Shown: piece by piece, positions 1 through 9,008 of the stretch
How the letters are laid out: the number at the start of each line of letters is the position of its first letter
Numbering within the stretch: the stretch's first letter is position 1
Assembly (NCBI RefSeq): GCF_030345095.1
Contig: NZ_CP128360.1
Coordinates: 4,030,001 to 4,094,000, forward strand
DNA from: Solwaraspora sp. WMMA2056
Lineage (GTDB): Bacteria; Actinomycetota; Actinomycetes; Mycobacteriales; Micromonosporaceae
DNA: 64,000 nucleotides
Reading direction: 5' to 3'
Notes under the pieces: model-generated
What the model saw: only the letters and a program-made list of their open reading frames with translations
What the model was told of the DNA's origin: nothing
The model's database searches: none
Made by a program: the position numbers and the translations under genes

Positions 1-690
1 GATGGAGAAACGGTCCGAGGGGCCGATCATCTTCCACATCCGCCGGCCGATCGGAATCGGCCACAGGATCGGTACGCCGGCCCGGGTGACCAGGTCGCCG
101 AGGATGTGCACGAAACAGCCCACGCCCATGGCGAAGCCGAGCATCGGATAGCCGCGGTCACCGGGCAGGTGCAGGTAGGTGAAGTACGCCGCACCGGCCG
201 ACACCAGCGTCACGATGACCCAGCCGGCCCGTTTCGCCCACTCGTCGAACAGGCCGCGCAACGCCAGGCCGATCATGAAGAACAGGATGCCGATCACCGC
301 CCACTTGCCGTACGCGGCGCAGAGCGCGGTGGTGCCCCAGCCGACCAGCACGGTGAACGGGATCGTGTGGGTCAGGGTGCGGTGGCCGTTGTTGCGGTGC
401 GGGTCCTTGCTGAGCTTCGTCGCGTGGTAGACGCCGAGGGAGATCTTCTCGATGACCTCGGCGGCGAACAGCGACACCACCCCGAAGGTCCGGGCGACCG
501 TCGCGCCGCCCTGGTTGCGGGTGACCTTGCCGGACAGGTCCAGGTCCGGGAAGAGTGCGCCGCCGGCGCAGACGGCGGTGCCGACCGCGATCATCAGCGG
601 CGACTGCTCGTAGCCGGCGAACTGGTCGAGCGCCCAGGAACCGGCGAGCCACACGGTGGCACCGGACAGCGCGTGGGACGGACCCATCAT
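1..690 (-). CDS. DUF457/YdjM-type membrane metal-dependent hydrolase (partial)
   Basis: The frame reads from ATG at 690 to the window edge without a stop (230 codons), so the C-terminus is missing. The protein opens MMGPSHALSG, with several hydrophobic segments and a central NNGHRTLTHT motif. The early His and the HRxLTHT motif are the conserved features of the DUF457 (YdjM, 'LexA-binding, inner-membrane putative hydrolase') family, which are polytopic proteins thought to bind metal. The start is chosen because GGAGG lies at 705-701, about ten bases upstream; the ATG at 700 would sit directly on this site. The substrate is unknown for the family. It stands alone, with no same-strand neighbour within 150 bp. 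Confidence 0.85.
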   Translation of the reverse strand, partial: MMGPSHALSGATVWLAGSWALDQFAGYEQSPLMIAVGTAVCAGGALFPDLDLSGKVTRNQGGATVARTFGVVSLFAAEVIEKISLGVYHATKLSKDPHRNNGHRTLTHTIPFTVLVGWGTTALCAAYGKWAVIGILFFMIGLALRGLFDEWAKRAGWVIVTLVSAGAAYFTYLHLPGDRGYPMLGFAMGVGCFVHILGDLVTRAGVPILWPIPIGRRMWKMIGPSDRFSI

Positions 691-840
691 GGTCGAGCAT
701 CCTCCAAGGTCATCTTCTCGGCGGAGGTCACTCTGTCATGTGCCCGCGTGTCGGCGCGCACCGCACCCACCACTTAGGGCCAGCCGGCGGCCGACCCTTG
801 GGGCCGGCCGACAGCCGACGATGGTCCACTGTGTATCAGG

Positions 841-1608
841 TCAGAGCACGCGGGTGACACCCTCGGTGCCGACACGTACGTCGAGCAGGTCCGGGTCCAT
901 GTTGACGCACACCACCACCGAGGCGCCGACCGTGAGCGGTGCCAGCAGCCAGAACAGCGGGTGCTCGTGCTGGTCGGCATCGACGAGCACCCGGTCACCG
1001 GCGGTGATGTCGTGCTGCTCGGCGATCCCCAGCGCGACCGTGCGCAACTGTGCGTAGCTGGTCCCGTCGACACTCGCCGGGTCACCGGGGCTGATCAGCG
1101 CGTACTGCGGGGCCAGGCCGGCGTACCGGGCCGCCTCGGCGAGGAAGTCCCGGTAGCCCTCCGGCGGTGGGGCGCCCGGCGTGGCCCGGGCACCGACGTC
1201 GAGCACGAACCGGTGCCGGGCCTCGGGTACGTCCTCCAACCAGTCGTCGACCCGGCCGCGCGCGGCGAACACCGCGTCCAGCGGCTCGTCCGCACCCGGC
1301 TCCAGCACCGGCAGGCCGGCGGTCGCGGCCAGCCGGATCGACACCGACACCCCGATCGACCAGGCGCCGAGCAGCACGGCGGCGCTCTGCCAGTGCGGTG
1401 GCAGCAGCATCGCCGCCCGGTCGCCGGCACCGAGGCGGCACCCGTCACGCAGCAGCGCCGCCGTCCGGGCCGACCACGCCCCGAGCGCCGTCGCCGACAA
1501 CTCGGCGCGCTCCCCGGTCGCATCGTCGTAGCAGGTCAGCAGCGGTGCGCCGGCGTCAGCCGGCAGCCGGCGCCGACCCGGGGCACTGGCGAGAACGGAT
1601 GCGTCCAT
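841..1608 (-). CDS. TIGR03089 family protein
   Basis: The predicted protein of 255 aa matches the actinobacterial TIGR03089 family, a short relative of the N-terminal part of adenylate-forming enzymes. Recognisable segments are LLTCYDDATGERAELSA near the start, GDRAAMLLPPHWQSA (the AMP-ligase-like 'GD.V...lpn' segment) and GDRVLVDADQHEH towards the end. It lacks the full AMP-binding signature and the C-terminal lid domain, so acyl-adenylate synthesis is unlikely; the family function is unknown. ATG at 1608 is preferred over ATG at 1620 because GGAG sits six bases before it. It is the last gene of a minus-strand series after the kinase at 1649-2542. Confidence 0.8.
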   Translation of the reverse strand: MDASVLASAPGRRRLPADAGAPLLTCYDDATGERAELSATALGAWSARTAALLRDGCRLGAGDRAAMLLPPHWQSAAVLLGAWSIGVSVSIRLAATAGLPVLEPGADEPLDAVFAARGRVDDWLEDVPEARHRFVLDVGARATPGAPPPEGYRDFLAEAARYAGLAPQYALISPGDPASVDGTSYAQLRTVALGIAEQHDITAGDRVLVDADQHEHPLFWLLAPLTVGASVVVCVNMDPDLLDVRVGTEGVTRVL

Positions 1609-1648
1609 CACAGACTCCACGGTCGGTGCGGGCTGGTCGCTGCCGACC

Positions 1649-2542
1649 CTACCGGGTAGAGGTGCCCGGCACCCGTAACCGCGAGGCTACGTGGCGCAGT
1701 AGCGGCCAGGTCGGCGTCACGGGCCGCTCCGGTACACCGACGACCCGGCGCAGCAGCCGGTCGGCCTCGTCGGCGTCGATCCGCCGACGCGGGTCGCGCC
1801 GGAGCAGCCCGGCCAGCACCGGCCGCAGCGGGCCGGCCCGGGGTGCCGGGTCGGGCGGGGCGGTGGCCAGCGCCGTCAGGGTCGCCATCGGAGTGGACCG
1901 GGCGTATGGGGCGTGGCCCTGCACGGCGGCGTACAGCGTCGCGCCGAGCGACCACAGGTCGGCGGCCACGCTCGACACGCCGTCGCGGGCCCGCTCCGGG
2001 GCGATGTACTGCGGTGAGCCGAGTACCAGCCCGGTGCGGGTGAGCGATCCTTCGTCGTCGAGGGTGGCCAGTCCGAAGTCGGTCAGCACCACCCGGCCGT
2101 CCTCGCCGATCAGCACGTTGTGCGGCTTGACGTCGCGGTGCAACACGCCGCCGGCGTGGGCGGCCCGCAGCGCGGCCAGCACCCGCCGGCCGATCGCCGC
2201 CACCCGTACCGGGGGTAGCGGGCCGTCCTCCGCGACGACCTGGTGCAGCGAGCGCGACCGGACGTACTCCATCACGATCAGCGGGCTGGCGCCGACGTTG
2301 CGGATGTCGTAGATGCGGACCACGTGCGGGTGGTTGAGCCGGGCGGCGCTGCGGGCCTCGCGCAGCGTACGGTGGCGCAACGCGTCGCGTTCGGCGTCGG
2401 TCAGCCCGGTCGGCGGGTGCAGCTCCTTCACCGCGACGTCCCGGTGCAGGGCCTCGTCGCGGGCCAGCCAGACGCGACCCATCCCGCCGCTACCGATCGG
2501 TCGGACCAGCCGGTAGCGGTCCGCGATCAGGTCCGGTCGCAC
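1649..2542 (-). CDS. Soluble serine/threonine protein kinase (PknB-type)
   Basis: A complete Hanks-type kinase domain fills most of the 297 residues: glycine loop GSGGMGRVW, AVKEL lysine, catalytic loop HRDVKPHN, TDFG, and an APE-type motif (IAPERA). A short basic tail follows, ending RLRVPGTSTR. There is no transmembrane segment or PASTA domain, so it should be cytosolic. GTG at 2542 is chosen as start because TAGGAGA lies about eight bases upstream; the frame could extend to ATG at 2578, but that would lie inside the hairpin at 2563-2591. It lies downstream of the GT4/debranching genes on the same strand, separated by a 190-bp gap with that hairpin. Substrates cannot be read from the sequence. 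Confidence 0.9.
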   Translation of the reverse strand: MRPDLIADRYRLVRPIGSGGMGRVWLARDEALHRDVAVKELHPPTGLTDAERDALRHRTLREARSAARLNHPHVVRIYDIRNVGASPLIVMEYVRSRSLHQVVAEDGPLPPVRVAAIGRRVLAALRAAHAGGVLHRDVKPHNVLIGEDGRVVLTDFGLATLDDEGSLTRTGLVLGSPQYIAPERARDGVSSVAADLWSLGATLYAAVQGHAPYARSTPMATLTALATAPPDPAPRAGPLRPVLAGLLRRDPRRRIDADEADRLLRRVVGVPERPVTPTWPLLRHVASRLRVPGTSTR

Positions 2543-2562
2543 GATCCGGTCTCCTAACGTCA

Positions 2563-2591
2563 ACCCGCGACTACACAAGGTAGTCGCGGGT
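2563..2591. terminator. Perfect 12-bp hairpin ahead of the kinase
   Basis: Positions 2563-2574 and 2580-2591 form a perfect 12-bp inverted repeat with a 5-base loop. It lies 140 bp after the end of the glycosyltransferase gene and ends about eight bases before the ribosome binding site of the kinase, both on the minus strand. There is no T-run after either arm. It may end the upstream transcript in the actinomycete manner, act as a 5'-UTR structure for the kinase, or be an operator; the sequence alone does not decide. Confidence 0.5.
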
Positions 2592-2732
2592 GTGACGTCG
2601 CTGTATCAGCTGGAAACCCGGCGAACTTCCACCGTTTCGCTCCGGCGGAATACCGTTTCGCTCACCCGGCCAGCCGGTTCGCGCAGGCCAGCGAGCTGAT
2701 CGCGCGAACCGGCCACCGGACAGCGGTGCGGG

Positions 2733-4064
2733 CTACGACGCCGCCCCGGCGGCCGCGAGCAGGTTCCCCTCCGGCACGACGACCTTGCGGGCGTCCCCGG
2801 CCAGCTGGGCGGCGGCCCGCCGGGTGTTGAAGCCCGGTGCCTCCCGGACCGCGGTGGCGTACGTGGCGGCGGTCTGCGCGGCGATCGTCGACCAGCCGTA
2901 CTTTCTGGTCACCTGCTGACGGGCGGACCGGGCCACCCGCCGGGCGAAGATCTCGTCGGAGAGCAGCGCGTGCACCGCCTGCGCCAACCCGTGGGTGTCC
3001 TGTGGCCGGAACGTCGTACCGGTCACGCCCGGCTCGACGATCTCCGCCAGACCGCCGGTGGCCGACACCGCCAGCGGCGCGCCGGCCGACGCCGCCTCCA
3101 ACGCCACCATGCCGAACGGTTCGTACAGGCTCGGTACGACCGTCGCGTCGGTGGCCCCCAGCAGCGCGGGCAGCTGCGACTCGGTCATGAAGCCGGCGAA
3201 GTCGATCAGGTCGGCGACGCCGAGCCGCTCGGCCTGCGCCTGCAGCTCACCCCGGTACGGGCCGTCGCCGGCGATCACCACCCGCATCCCGGGATGGCGT
3301 TGGCGCAGCCACGGCAGGGCGGCGATCAGGTGCTGCACGCCCTTCTCGTAGACCAGCCGACCGGCGAATCCGACCAGCGGCCCGTCCGCCGCGTACCGCT
3401 GCCGAGCCGCCGCGACCGCCCGCGCCGACGAACGCCACACCCGGTCGTTGACCCCGTTGGCGATCACGTCCACCCGCGACGCCGGCAGCTCCAGCAGGTG
3501 GCTGACCTCCCACCGCATGTACTCCGAGCAGGCGATCACCCGGCACGACTCGTGGCCCAGCCAGTGCTCGATGGAGTGGATTGACTTGTTCATCTCGTCG
3601 GGGAGCCAGCCCTGGTGGCGGCCGGCTTCGGTGGCGTGGATGGTGGCGACGAGGGGGATGTCGAGGTGTTCCTTGAGGGTGATGGCGGTGTGGGTGACGA
3701 GCCAGTCGTGGGCGTGGATGACGTCGTATTCGGCGGACTGGGTGGCGCGTAGGGCGGCGCGGGTGAGGGTGTGGTTGAAGGCCATGGTCCAGGCGAGGAG
3801 GCTGGGGGTGGCGAGGGGGAACAGGGGTGGGTCCTCGGCGGCGCGGATGATGCGGACGCCGTCGGCGTATTCCTCCAGGGGTGCGCCGGGGGCGTGGCGG
3901 GTGACGACGGTGACCTCGTGGCCGGCGTTGGCGAGGGCGACGGAGAGGGCGTGGACGTGTCGGCCGAGGCCGCCGACCAGTACCGGCGGGTACTCCCAGG
4001 ACAGCATCAACACCCGCTGCGACCGTGGTGCACGGATGTCGATCACGTCGGCGGTAGGTGACAT
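2733..4064 (-). CDS. GT4 glycosyltransferase (glycogen synthase-like)
   Basis: A GT-B fold glycosyltransferase of family 4, 443 aa. The N-terminal half has LMLSWEYPPVLVGGLGRHV, the nucleotide-sugar enzyme glycine motif also seen in glycogen synthases. The C-terminal half has GRLVYEKGVQ, the donor-contacting R/K pair, and EPFGMVALEA, the E-x7-E motif. It probably transfers glucose from a nucleotide donor in glycogen or alpha-glucan synthesis; the linked debranching enzyme and GH63-type glucosidase support this. ATG at 4064 is chosen because GAGGGGGGT precedes it by six bases; ATG at 4100 has no such site. Roughly 3590-3980 has different synonymous codon use from the rest of the gene (see findings). 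Confidence 0.88.
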   Translation of the reverse strand: MSPTADVIDIRAPRSQRVLMLSWEYPPVLVGGLGRHVHALSVALANAGHEVTVVTRHAPGAPLEEYADGVRIIRAAEDPPLFPLATPSLLAWTMAFNHTLTRAALRATQSAEYDVIHAHDWLVTHTAITLKEHLDIPLVATIHATEAGRHQGWLPDEMNKSIHSIEHWLGHESCRVIACSEYMRWEVSHLLELPASRVDVIANGVNDRVWRSSARAVAAARQRYAADGPLVGFAGRLVYEKGVQHLIAALPWLRQRHPGMRVVIAGDGPYRGELQAQAERLGVADLIDFAGFMTESQLPALLGATDATVVPSLYEPFGMVALEAASAGAPLAVSATGGLAEIVEPGVTGTTFRPQDTHGLAQAVHALLSDEIFARRVARSARQQVTRKYGWSTIAAQTAATYATAVREAPGFNTRRAAAQLAGDARKVVVPEGNLLAAAGAAS

Positions 4065-4214
4065 CGACAGACCCCCCTCAATATGGTCGGTGCCGGGCAT
4101 GCGTGATCAAACACCATTAACGGGTGCTCACGCATCTTTGGGTTGCCGACAATCCTGCCGGCATCGGGATAACCAGGGAAGACATTCGCGTTGCGCTGAT
4201 GTAACGACAGCGGA

Positions 4215-6146
4215 TCAGTCGGGTCGCACCCGCAGGAGTTCGGCCACCGACCACGCCTGGAACGGGCAGCCCGTCGCGCCGTGCGGCGGATCCCCGTCAG
4301 CCGTTTCGCTGACCGAGCCCAGCCCGTACTCGCTCAGGTGCGCGGTCAACCCGGTGAACACGTCGGACACGTCCAACCCGGCCCGGCGGGCCGCCGACAC
4401 GTACGGGCCGATCAGCCACGGCCAGACCGTCCCCTGGTGGTAGGCGCCGTCGCGGCGGGCCGGCCCACCCCGGTGCGCGCCCAGGTAGCCGGCCGAGTCC
4501 GGGGCCAGGCTGCGCAACCCCAGCGGCGTCAGCAGCGCCGCGCCGACCGCCCGCAGCGCCGCCGGATCCGGCTCCAACGGGGCGTACGGCAGCGACCAGG
4601 CGAGCAGCTGGTTGGGGCGCAACGCGTCGTCGTCGGCGTGCGAATCCCCGCCCAGCGGGTACTGCGCCGGAGTGTCCAGCACGTCGTAGAGCCACCCCGA
4701 CGGGGCCGGATACCGGGACCGGAACGACTCGTACGCCTTCGGGTGGACGGTCGCCGCCGCCCCCGGGTCGCCCCCCACCAGCTGCGCCAGCTCCGCCACG
4801 ACGGCCAGCCCGTTGACCCACAACGCGTTGACCTCGACCGGCTTGCCCTCCCGGGAGGTGATCGGCACCCCGTACACCCGGGCGTCCATCCAGGTCAACG
4901 CCTCACCGGCGGCACCGCCGGTGAGCAGCCCGTCGGAGTCGTCGACCCGGATGCCGTACCGGGTGCCGCGCAGGTGCGCCGCCACCACCTCGCGCAGCGC
5001 CGGCAGCAGCTCGGCGGCCAGATCCAGGTCACTGGTCGCGGCGACGTGCCGGTCCACCGCGTGCAGGAACCACAGCGTGCCGTCGACGGTGTTGTACTCC
5101 ACGTGCCCGGTGTCGGCGGTGTTCGCCAGCATCCCCTCCGACAGCGTCGCCGCGTAGCCGCGCAGCAGCTCACGGCCCTCGTCGGCGCGCCCGGTGGCCA
5201 GGAACAGCCCTTCGTAGGAGGTCATCGTGTCCCGCGACCAGGTGCCGAACCACGGGTAGCCGGCGACCACGTCCGGCCCGGTCGACGTGCGTACGACGAA
5301 CGCGTCGGCGGCCAACGCCAGCGTGGCGTCCACCGCGTCGGCCGGCTTCGCCGCCGCCACCACCGCCCGGTGGCGGACCCGGGCGGCCTCGACGATCACC
5401 GCCGCCGGCTCCGGCCGTCGGTCCAGGTGCTCGGCCCAGGCGGTCACCTCGGCGGTGTCACCGGGGGAGTGCAGCGTGGCGGTGAAGCTGCCAGCGTACC
5501 ACAGGTCCTCCTCGGCCAGCAGTCCGCGCGCCGCCTCCTCGCGGTGATGGACCCCGTCCCACCAGTTGCCCGCCGGCACCCAGTCCGGGCCGTGCAGCCG
5601 GAACGCCCCCTCGACGACCACCCCACCGTCGACGTTGTCCATCTTCGGCGGGGGAGCGTCGCCGTGTCGCTCGCCGTGCGCGTCCCGCCACGTGGTCACC
5701 GCCGACAGGGTCAACGTCACCGGGCCGCCGCTGACCAGCCGGTGGGTCACCGCCACACACGGCGAGCCGTGCGTCATCGCGACCTCGCGCTCGATCACCA
5801 CGTCGCCGACCCGCCACCGCCAGCGCGGCACCCCGTCGGCCAGGTCGAACCGCTCCAACAGGGTGTGACCGGGCGGGTCCACCACGCCGGAGGACCATTC
5901 GTGCACCCCGAGCCGGACCTGCGCGCCGGACGGCAACGTCACCGCCGGATCCAGGCTGACCAGCCCCACCCGCCGGGCCGCCGGAGTCGCCCCGGCCACC
6001 ACCAGCAGACCGTGGTACCGCCGGGTCCGCAGCCCGTTGACCGTACCCATCGCGTAGCCGCCACGACCGTCGGTGACCAGCCACTCGCGGGCGGCCCCGG
6101 CGGTCAGATCGCCGCAGACCTGCGGTCCGAAGCTGATGTCGAGCAA
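4215..6146 (-). CDS. Amylo-alpha-1,6-glucosidase (glycogen debranching)
   Basis: Predicted 643 aa. The N-terminal beta-rich domain (REWLVTDGRGGYAMGTVNG, then RTRRYHGLL) is typical of bacterial and archaeal-type debranching enzymes. The C-terminal GDE_C (alpha/alpha)6 barrel contains YPWFGTWSRDTM and YHQGTVWPWLIGPY, the acidic active-site surroundings of the family. It should hydrolyse alpha-1,6 branches of glycogen-like glucan in the cytosol. I place the start at TTG 6146, four bases after GGAGG, because family members begin at this LLDISFGPQ segment; the frame is open back to 6245 but that part looks non-homologous. It is upstream of the GT4 gene on the same strand (150 bp gap) and divergent from the gene at 6267. 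Confidence 0.88.
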   Translation of the reverse strand: MLDISFGPQVCGDLTAGAAREWLVTDGRGGYAMGTVNGLRTRRYHGLLVVAGATPAARRVGLVSLDPAVTLPSGAQVRLGVHEWSSGVVDPPGHTLLERFDLADGVPRWRWRVGDVVIEREVAMTHGSPCVAVTHRLVSGGPVTLTLSAVTTWRDAHGERHGDAPPPKMDNVDGGVVVEGAFRLHGPDWVPAGNWWDGVHHREEAARGLLAEEDLWYAGSFTATLHSPGDTAEVTAWAEHLDRRPEPAAVIVEAARVRHRAVVAAAKPADAVDATLALAADAFVVRTSTGPDVVAGYPWFGTWSRDTMTSYEGLFLATGRADEGRELLRGYAATLSEGMLANTADTGHVEYNTVDGTLWFLHAVDRHVAATSDLDLAAELLPALREVVAAHLRGTRYGIRVDDSDGLLTGGAAGEALTWMDARVYGVPITSREGKPVEVNALWVNGLAVVAELAQLVGGDPGAAATVHPKAYESFRSRYPAPSGWLYDVLDTPAQYPLGGDSHADDDALRPNQLLAWSLPYAPLEPDPAALRAVGAALLTPLGLRSLAPDSAGYLGAHRGGPARRDGAYHQGTVWPWLIGPYVSAARRAGLDVSDVFTGLTAHLSEYGLGSVSETADGDPPHGATGCPFQAWSVAELLRVRPD

Positions 6147-6266
6147 TTTTCCTCCAGGGCAGATCAACCGACGGACGGGGCTGTGGTGTCGGGCACCGAC
6201 GCTGGTGCGCCGACAAGGTGACGGTCCGACAAGTGCCGGAAACACGTCCCAGGAAGAATGACCCTC

Positions 6267-8942
6267 ATGGTCAACTCCAGGCGGACGTATCGTGATCCGG
6301 AGCGCACCCGATTGGCGGAAGCCGACGCGGGCGAGCAGCCGTGGCGGGCGTGGGGACCCTACGTGTCAGAACGGGCATGGGGCACGGTGCGGGAGGACTA
6401 CAGCGAGCACGGTACGGCGTGGGACTACTTCCCGCATGATCATGCACGATCGCGGGCGTACCGCTGGAACGAGGATGGCATGGCCGGCGTCTGCGACGAC
6501 CGGCAGACCTTCTGCTTTGGGCTGGCCCTGTGGAACGGGCAGGACCCGATCCTCAAGGAACGCATGTTCGGCCTCGGCGGCGACGGCGGCAACCACGGGG
6601 AGGACGCCAAGGACTACTGGTGGTACGAGGACTCCACCCCGACCCACTCCTGGATGCGCTGGCGCTACCACTACCCGCAGGCCGCCTTCCCCTACGATGA
6701 CCTCGTCGCGGTCAACGGTATGCGCGGCCGCGACGAGACCGAGTATGAACTGGTCGACACCGGCGTGTTCGACGACGACCGGTACTGGGCGGTAACCGTC
6801 GACTACGCCAAGGCCGGACCGACCGACCTGTGCATCGAGATCACCGTCGCCAACCGGGGCGACACCGACGCCCGCCTGCACGTACTGCCCAGCCTGTGGT
6901 TCCGCAACACCTGGGCGTGGGGGCTGCCCGGCCGCGACCAGATCCCGGTGCTCACCGGCGAACGCGACCGGCTCGTCGGCCACCACTGGGTGCTCGGGCA
7001 GCTGGTGCTGCAGGGTGACGGCAACCCGACACCGCTGCTGTGCGACAACGACAGCAACGCCGAGCGGCTCTGGGGGCTGCCGTCGCGCACCCCGTACCCG
7101 AAGGACGGCATCAACGACCACGTCGTCGACGGCGCCGACACCGTCAACCCCGACCGGACCGGCACCAAGGGGGCGCTGTACTACGTCCTCGACGTACCCG
7201 CCGGCGGCGAGGACCGGATCCGGCTGCGGCTGACCCTGACCGCGCCCCCACCGGGCAACACCCCGCCGCCCCGGCTCAACCTCGGCGCCGGCCACGCCGC
7301 GACGCTGGCCGCCCGACAGGCCGAGGCCGACCGCTACTACGACACCGTGATCCCGGCCGCCGCCACCGACGACGAACGCCTCGTCGCCCGCCGGGCCCTG
7401 GCCGGCGTGCTCTGGGGCAAGCAGTTCTATCACTTCGACGTCGCCCAGTGGCTCGCCGGCGACCCGGCCAGCCCGCCGCCACCGGAAGGCCGCACCCACG
7501 GGCGCAACGCCGCCTGGTGGCACATGAACAGCTTCGACGTCATCTCCATGCCGGACCCGTGGGAATACCCCTGGTACGCCGCCTGGGACCTGGCGTTCCA
7601 CTGCTCCACCCTGGCCCGGGTCGACCCCCAGTTCGCCAAGGACCAGCTGCTGTTGCTGCTGCGCGAGTGGTACATGCACCCCAACGGGCAGATCCCCGCG
7701 TACGAGTGGGCGTTCGCCGACGTCAACCCGCCGGTGCACGCCTGGGCCGCGCTGCGGGTGTTCGAGATCGACGGCCGGCGCGACTTCGAGTTCCTCGCCC
7801 GGATCATGCACAAGCTGCTGCTCAACTTCACCTGGTGGGTCAACCGCAAGGACATCAACGGCAACAACGTCTTCGAAGGCGGCTTCCTCGGGCTGGACAA
7901 CGTCGGACCGTTCGACCGGTCGGCGGCGCTGCCGGTCGCCGGTGTCCTGGAACAGTCCGACGGCACCGGCTGGATGGCGACGTACGCGCTGAACATGCTC
8001 GACATGGCCCTCACCCTGGCCGTGCACGACCACACCTACACCGACATCGCCACCAAGTTCCTCGAACACTTCGCCTACATCGCGGCCGCCGCCTACGACC
8101 AGGGGCTGTGGGACGAGGAGGATTCGTTCTTCTACGACCAGCTGCGGCTGCCCGACGGTGACACCCTGCCGCTGAAGGTCCGTTCGGTCGTCGGCCTGCT
8201 GCCGCTGGCCGCCACCACCACCCTGCATTCGGGCACCATCGCCCGGCTCCCCGAGCTGGGCGCCCGGCTGCGCTGGTTCCTGACCAACAAGCCGGAGTAC
8301 GCCGACGTGATCGGTGCCCGCCGGCTGGCCGGCGACGGCCGGCAGCACCGGCTGCTGTCGATGGTCGGCCCGGACCAGATCGTACGGATCCTCGCCCCGA
8401 TGCTCGACGAGGAGGAGTTCCTCTCCCCGTACGGGCTGCGCACCCTGTCGCGGCGGCACCTCGACGAGCCGTTCACCGTCTCCCTCGGCGGGCAGGACTT
8501 CACCGTCGGCTACGAGCCGGCCGAGTCGGCCAGCGGCCTGTTCGGTGGCAACTCCAACTGGCGTGGCCCGATCTGGATGCCGACCAACTACCTGCTCGTC
8601 TGCGCACTGCGCGACTTCGCCACGTTCTTCGGCGACGACCTGCTGATCGAGTACCCGACCCGGTCGGGCACCAAGCGCACCCTCAACGCCATCGCCGACG
8701 ACCTGTCGCACCGGCTGATCTCGCTGTTCCTGCGCGACGGGTACGGCCGGCGGCCGATCTACGGGGCGGCGGAGAAGTTCCAGCAGCACCCCGACTGGCG
8801 GGACCTGATCGCCTTCCCGGAGTACTTCCACGGCGACAACGGTGCCGGACTGGGCGCCTGGCACCAGACCGGCTGGACGGCGCTGGTCGCCGACCTGATC
8901 CTCACCGTGCGCGCCGACCGCCCCGACGGCCCGCCCGACTGA
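6267..8942 (+). CDS. GH63-type / MGH1-like glucosidase
   Basis: A large (about 890 aa) cytosolic glycoside hydrolase of the GH63/MGH1-like group. Landmarks are the N-terminal [21 protein letters not shown] segment, [10 protein letters not shown], the barrel segment [15 protein letters not shown] and the C-terminal [16 protein letters not shown]. No signal peptide is present. Relatives act on alpha-glucosides such as glucosyl- or mannosyl-glycerate and alpha-glucans, so the exact substrate is uncertain. ATG at 6267 is preferred over 6258 since AGGAAG at 6251-6256 is correctly spaced only from 6267. The 120-bp gap to the divergent debranching gene must hold both promoters. The location suggests a role in storage-glucan or compatible-solute turnover. 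Confidence 0.85.
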   Translation: MVNSRRTYRDPERTRLAEADAGEQPWRAWGPYVSERAWGTVREDYSEHGTAWDYFPHDHARSRAYRWNEDGMAGVCDDRQTFCFGLALWNGQDPILKERMFGLGGDGGNHGEDAKDYWWYEDSTPTHSWMRWRYHYPQAAFPYDDLVAVNGMRGRDETEYELVDTGVFDDDRYWAVTVDYAKAGPTDLCIEITVANRGDTDARLHVLPSLWFRNTWAWGLPGRDQIPVLTGERDRLVGHHWVLGQLVLQGDGNPTPLLCDNDSNAERLWGLPSRTPYPKDGINDHVVDGADTVNPDRTGTKGALYYVLDVPAGGEDRIRLRLTLTAPPPGNTPPPRLNLGAGHAATLAARQAEADRYYDTVIPAAATDDERLVARRALAGVLWGKQFYHFDVAQWLAGDPASPPPPEGRTHGRNAAWWHMNSFDVISMPDPWEYPWYAAWDLAFHCSTLARVDPQFAKDQLLLLLREWYMHPNGQIPAYEWAFADVNPPVHAWAALRVFEIDGRRDFEFLARIMHKLLLNFTWWVNRKDINGNNVFEGGFLGLDNVGPFDRSAALPVAGVLEQSDGTGWMATYALNMLDMALTLAVHDHTYTDIATKFLEHFAYIAAAAYDQGLWDEEDSFFYDQLRLPDGDTLPLKVRSVVGLLPLAATTTLHSGTIARLPELGARLRWFLTNKPEYADVIGARRLAGDGRQHRLLSMVGPDQIVRILAPMLDEEEFLSPYGLRTLSRRHLDEPFTVSLGGQDFTVGYEPAESASGLFGGNSNWRGPIWMPTNYLLVCALRDFATFFGDDLLIEYPTRSGTKRTLNAIADDLSHRLISLFLRDGYGRRPIYGAAEKFQQHPDWRDLIAFPEYFHGDNGAGLGAWHQTGWTALVADLILTVRADRPDGPPD

Positions 8943-8959
8943 GCCGACCGTCGGTCGGC
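8943..8959 (+). terminator. Short GC hairpin after the GH63-type gene
   Basis: Directly after the TGA stop, 8943-8949 and 8953-8959 form a perfect 7-bp stem with a 3-base loop. No T-run follows. It lies between two converging genes and could serve as a U-less terminator, which is common in actinomycetes. Confidence 0.4.
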
Positions 8960-9008
8960 GTCGGGCGATCCGGTGCCGGCCGACGCGGCCGTGGGCGTGG
9001 GCGACGGG

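Noticed and set aside
6366-8864. An 832-codon frame antisense to the GH63-type gene
   Set aside because: Low-complexity Val/Gly/Gln-rich translation without motifs; the plus strand has a clear enzyme.
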